Below are positions 36,210-40,092 of a stretch of 40,092 nucleotides of DNA, one piece after another; positions within the stretch are counted from its first letter, which is position 1; every line of letters starts with the position of its first letter. The notes below the pieces were generated by a model. The model was not told the DNA's origin, did no database searches, and saw only the letters and a program-made list of their open reading frames with translations. This stretch comes from Candidatus Oscillibacter pullicola (GTDB lineage Bacteria; Bacillota; Clostridia; Oscillospirales; Oscillospiraceae). The position numbers and the translations under genes are program-made. The stretch covers positions 1-40,092 of the forward strand of contig DWXY01000127.1 of NCBI GenBank assembly GCA_019118935.1. Reading direction: 5' to 3'.

Positions 36210-36971
36210 ATGGCCAGACGCAGACATTCCAACCGGCGGCGCAGGAGGGGAAACTTCGGCTTCCTCTATAAGCTGCTGTCCGTGCTGGTGATCTGCGCGG
36301 CCGTGGTGACGGCCCTGACGCTGTTCTTCCGGGTGGACACCATCGAGGTCACGGGGACTGAGCGGTACACCGAAAAGGACGTGATCGAGGCCAGCGGCAT
36401 CCAGCTGGGTGACAACCTCTTTCTGCTGAACAAGTACGAGGCCGCCCGCAGCATCGCGGAGCAGCTGCCCTACATCGATATTGAGGACATCCGCATCCGG
36501 CGGGAGCTGCCGGACACCCTGATGATCGATGTGTCGGAGTGCGGCACGCCCCTGGCGGTGATCCAGGACGGCAGCGCCTGGCTGCTGAGCCCCAAGGGCA
36601 AGATCGTGGAGCAGCTGCCGGCGTCTCAGGCCGGGGACTATGCGGTGATCGACGGCTGCGAGCTGCTGGCCCCCTCGGTGGGCACGGACATCGCCCTGTC
36701 CACGGAGTTCGCCAATCAGCAGACCAGTCTGCTGGCGCTGCTGGCGGCGCTGGACGCCGCGGGCCTGACGGACCGGGTGGACGCCATCCACCTGGACGAT
36801 CTGTCCCGGCTGACCATGGACTACGCCGGCCGCTTCTCCGTGGAGATGGAGTACAACGCGGACTATGACCGGATGCTGCAGATCCTGGAGGCGGGAATCA
36901 GCAAGCTGGAGAGCAACCAGACGGGCAGCATCCGCCTGGACCTGAATCCGCCGATCCTCACGCTGGACTGA
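36210..36971 (+). CDS. ftsQ: Cell division protein FtsQ/DivIB (POTRA domain)
   Basis: TM 'LYKLLSVLVICAAVVTALTLFF' then POTRA 'RVDTIEVTGTERYTEKDVIEASGIQLGDNLFLLNKYEAARSIAEQLPYIDIEDIRIRRELPDTLMIDVSE'. Confidence 0.94.
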   Translation: MARRRHSNRRRRRGNFGFLYKLLSVLVICAAVVTALTLFFRVDTIEVTGTERYTEKDVIEASGIQLGDNLFLLNKYEAARSIAEQLPYIDIEDIRIRRELPDTLMIDVSECGTPLAVIQDGSAWLLSPKGKIVEQLPASQAGDYAVIDGCELLAPSVGTDIALSTEFANQQTSLLALLAALDAAGLTDRVDAIHLDDLSRLTMDYAGRFSVEMEYNADYDRMLQILEAGISKLESNQTGSIRLDLNPPILTLD

Positions 36972-36972
36972 G

Positions 36973-37033
36973 AGGGGCGGATTTGGCAGAAGCCTGCCGA
37001 GACAGGGGGGACGGACCGCCGCCCCTCCTTTTT
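36973..37033 (+). terminator. Intrinsic terminator between ftsQ and ftsZ
   Basis: AGGGGCGG(36973-36980)/CCGCCCCT(37019-37026), inner GGCAG/CTGCC hairpin, T5 tract. Confidence 0.6.
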
Positions 37034-37069
37034 CCGGACAAAAATCTGAGGGAAAAGCCCGATGGACTC

Positions 37070-37098
37070 TTGACCGGAGGACGAAAGTGTCATACAAT
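37070..37098 (+). promoter_or_regulatory. Sigma-A-type promoter of ftsZ
   Basis: TTGACC(37070-37075)-N17-TACAAT(37093-37098). Confidence 0.75.
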
Positions 37099-37186
37099 AA
37101 ACTAAATGTTATGAGATACAGGATATTGTGAATCCAAAGGGACGATCCTCCCTTTTTACACAAACGATAGTAGGAGGCACCACTAT

Positions 37187-38308
<1,122 letters not shown>

Positions 38309-38319
38309 ACGATTTTTTC

Positions 38320-38358
38320 CAGGACCTGCGGGTATTTGCCTGCGGGTCCTGTTTTTTT
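38320..38358 (+). terminator. Intrinsic terminator after ftsZ
   Basis: CAGGACC(38320-38326)/GGTCCTG(38345-38351) followed by a T-run. Confidence 0.8.
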
Positions 38359-38498
38359 GCCGCCGCGGCGGCACAGTCAAAGCCTGCCATGGGGCCGCTT
38401 CCGCATTTTGCAAGGCGTGTTTTTCCGCCTGCGGCAGATGATAACCTCGCCGGCAGATCAGCGGATTTGCCGGCCGCGTTTCGGAAAGGGGTGATTTC

Positions 38499-39566
38499 AT
38501 GTATGGACCATTTCAAAAAGCGAGACACGCGCTGCGGGGCGGAGCGGCGCTGGTCTTGGCATTGCTGCTGTGCGCGGCCATGCCGGCGCGCGCTGCCGGT
38601 GTGACGGCCGGCGGCACGGACCAGGACACCTCCGCCCGGATGCTGGTCCCCGTGGGCCACACGGTGGGCATCAAGCTCTTTGCCCGCGGGGTGATGGTGG
38701 TGAAGGCGCCGGAGAGCGGCACGCCCGCGGATGACTGCGGCCTGCAGACCGGCGACATCATCGTCAAATGTGGCGGCGTCTCCGTGACCTCTTCGGAGCA
38801 GTTCCAATCCCTGCTCCAGGAGAATGGGGAGACGGCCACCGACCTGCAGGTCCGCCGGGAAGGCGGGAGCGTGACGCTCTCTGTCTCCCCGGAGCAGAAC
38901 GAGAAGGGCGCCTACTGCATCGGCGCCTGGATTCGGGACAGCATGGCCGGCATCGGCACCATGACGTATTACGACCCGGAAAGCGGCGCCTTCGGCGCTC
39001 TGGGGCACGGGATCACGGACGCCGACACGGCGCTCCTGATGCCCTTTGCCTCCGGCTCCATCCTGCCCTCCACCGTGAAGGCGGTGAAGAAGGGCGCCAT
39101 CGGCGAGGCCGGTGAGCTGCGGGGCGATTTCGACCTGGCCACAGATCTGGGTGATCTGTACGCCAACACCACCAGCGGCGTCTTCGGCACGCTGGACCCC
39201 GGCGAATTCACCGAGCGGCTGGGCGATCCCATGCCGGTGGCGGCCGCCGGGGAAGTCCACGCCGGTCCTGCCACCATCCTCTCCAATGTGGAGGGCGATG
39301 CCGTTCGGGAATATGATGTGGAAATTTTACAGGTTGTAGAGAACGCGGCGGACGGCCGGGACCTGGTGATCTCCGTGACGGACCCGGAGCTTCTGGCCGC
39401 CACAGGCGGCATCGTCCAGGGCATGTCCGGCAGCCCGATCCTGCAGGACGGCAAATTTGCCGGTGCGGTGACCCACGTCCTGCTGAACGATCCAAGCAAA
39501 GGGTATGGAATTTTGATGGAAACTATGCTGGCAGCGGGAGATTTCTCAGAAGAACCCGTGGCCTGA
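38499..39566 (+). CDS. spoIVB: SpoIVB-like signalling peptidase (S55, PDZ domain)
   Basis: PDZ 'MVVKAPESGTPADDCGLQTGDIIVKCGGVSV'; 'MTYYDPESGAFGALGHGITD', 'GMSGSPILQDGKFAGAVTHVLLNDPSKGYGI'. Confidence 0.95.
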   Translation: MYGPFQKARHALRGGAALVLALLLCAAMPARAAGVTAGGTDQDTSARMLVPVGHTVGIKLFARGVMVVKAPESGTPADDCGLQTGDIIVKCGGVSVTSSEQFQSLLQENGETATDLQVRREGGSVTLSVSPEQNEKGAYCIGAWIRDSMAGIGTMTYYDPESGAFGALGHGITDADTALLMPFASGSILPSTVKAVKKGAIGEAGELRGDFDLATDLGDLYANTTSGVFGTLDPGEFTERLGDPMPVAAAGEVHAGPATILSNVEGDAVREYDVEILQVVENAADGRDLVISVTDPELLAATGGIVQGMSGSPILQDGKFAGAVTHVLLNDPSKGYGILMETMLAAGDFSEEPVA

Positions 39567-39588
39567 CATGGTCTTCCAGGCAGACAGC

Positions 39589-39630
39589 GGCGGCGGGAAG
39601 CAATTCGCTTCCCGCCGCCCCGAAATTTTT
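39589..39630 (+). terminator. Intrinsic terminator after spoIVB
   Basis: GGCGGCGGGAAGC-AATTC-GCTTCCCGCCGCC then ATTTTT. Confidence 0.85.
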
Positions 39631-39642
39631 CGCAATACAGAT

Positions 39643-39967
39643 TTACGGCTCTCCGAGCGGGAGCTCCTGCGCCTGGACGGTGGATTCCGCCTCCGTTTGG
39701 AAACTGCGGAACGACGCCATGCTGAGCAGGAGCAGCAGGAGCTGGATCACCACTGCGCCGATCAGCACCCCGGCCACAATTTTCCAAATGCGACGGGCCC
39801 GGCGGTTTTTGATGGCCAGCTGTTCGTTGATCCGGCCCAGCTGTTCCGCCACCCGGTCCGCCTCCGCCGCCTGCGGAAGCTCCGGCCCCAGCAGGGCCGC
39901 CGGGGTGGTGTCCAGTTCCTCCGCCAGCCGGATTAGCAGCTCCGCGTCCGGCACAGACCGGCCCGGT
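39643..39967 (-). pseudogene. C-terminal remnant of an XRE-type HTH regulator with one TM helix
   Basis: 'GRSVPDAELLIRLAEELDTTPAALLG' matches the end of an HTH_3 domain, followed by a TM segment; the upstream HTH half is absent and replaced by unrelated coding sequence. Confidence 0.75.
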
Positions 39968-40092
39968 TCACGCAGTTAAAGATACGGGCTTGGAAAGCTG
40001 GTCTATATTGCCGACAAAGCGGTAAAAGATTTCGATTTCCTGGACCCGGTTTCCCTCGCCGTCTTTGACTGCCTCATGGATCAGGATTTTTT
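39968..40092 (-). CDS. C-terminal end of a probable large serine recombinase (DUF4368-like tail), partial at the window edge
   Basis: Reverse-strand frame open to the edge: 'KILIHEAVKDGEGNRVQEIEIFYRFVGNIDQLSKPVSLTA*', resembling the C-terminal tail of Tn4451/TndX-type serine recombinases. Not in the ORF track because no start lies inside the window. Confidence 0.65.
   Translation of the reverse strand, partial: KILIHEAVKDGEGNRVQEIEIFYRFVGNIDQLSKPVSLTA

Overview
This is a GC-rich Firmicutes chromosomal window, probably Oscillospiraceae-like (an inference from gene content and style). It is mostly housekeeping sequence. The right half is a division/cell-wall (dcw) cluster: mraZ, rsmH, ftsL-like, a PASTA-domain PBP, murE, mraY, ftsW/spoVE-type SEDS, murG, murA, divIB/ftsQ, ftsZ, followed by spoIVB. 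The left half has two XRE-cupin regulators, glpK, a family-4-type uracil-DNA glycosylase, bioY, an anion permease, phosphoketolase, an ECF sigma/anti-sigma pair, a two-gene SufC/SufB-like module, fakA with asp23, rsmD and coaD. No CRISPR array, rRNA, tRNA or recognisable defence island was seen. The items most worth a second look are mainly non-coding: (i) a multi-helix structured-RNA candidate with its own terminator at about 160-360; (ii) a pair of inverted ~75 bp repeats at about 12969-13619 whose hairpin stems differ by compensatory changes; (iii) a 157-bp tandem duplication covering the murE 3' end, at the usual position of murF, which is missing along with murD; (iv) an AT-rich inverted-repeat element between ftsW and murG; (v) a probable MraZ box and sigma-A promoter before mraZ, and a probable BirA operator over the bioY promoter; (vi) the C-terminal end of a probable large serine recombinase at the right edge, abutting an HTH gene that has lost its N-terminus, which suggests a mobile-element boundary. 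All assignments were made by eye, with no database search.
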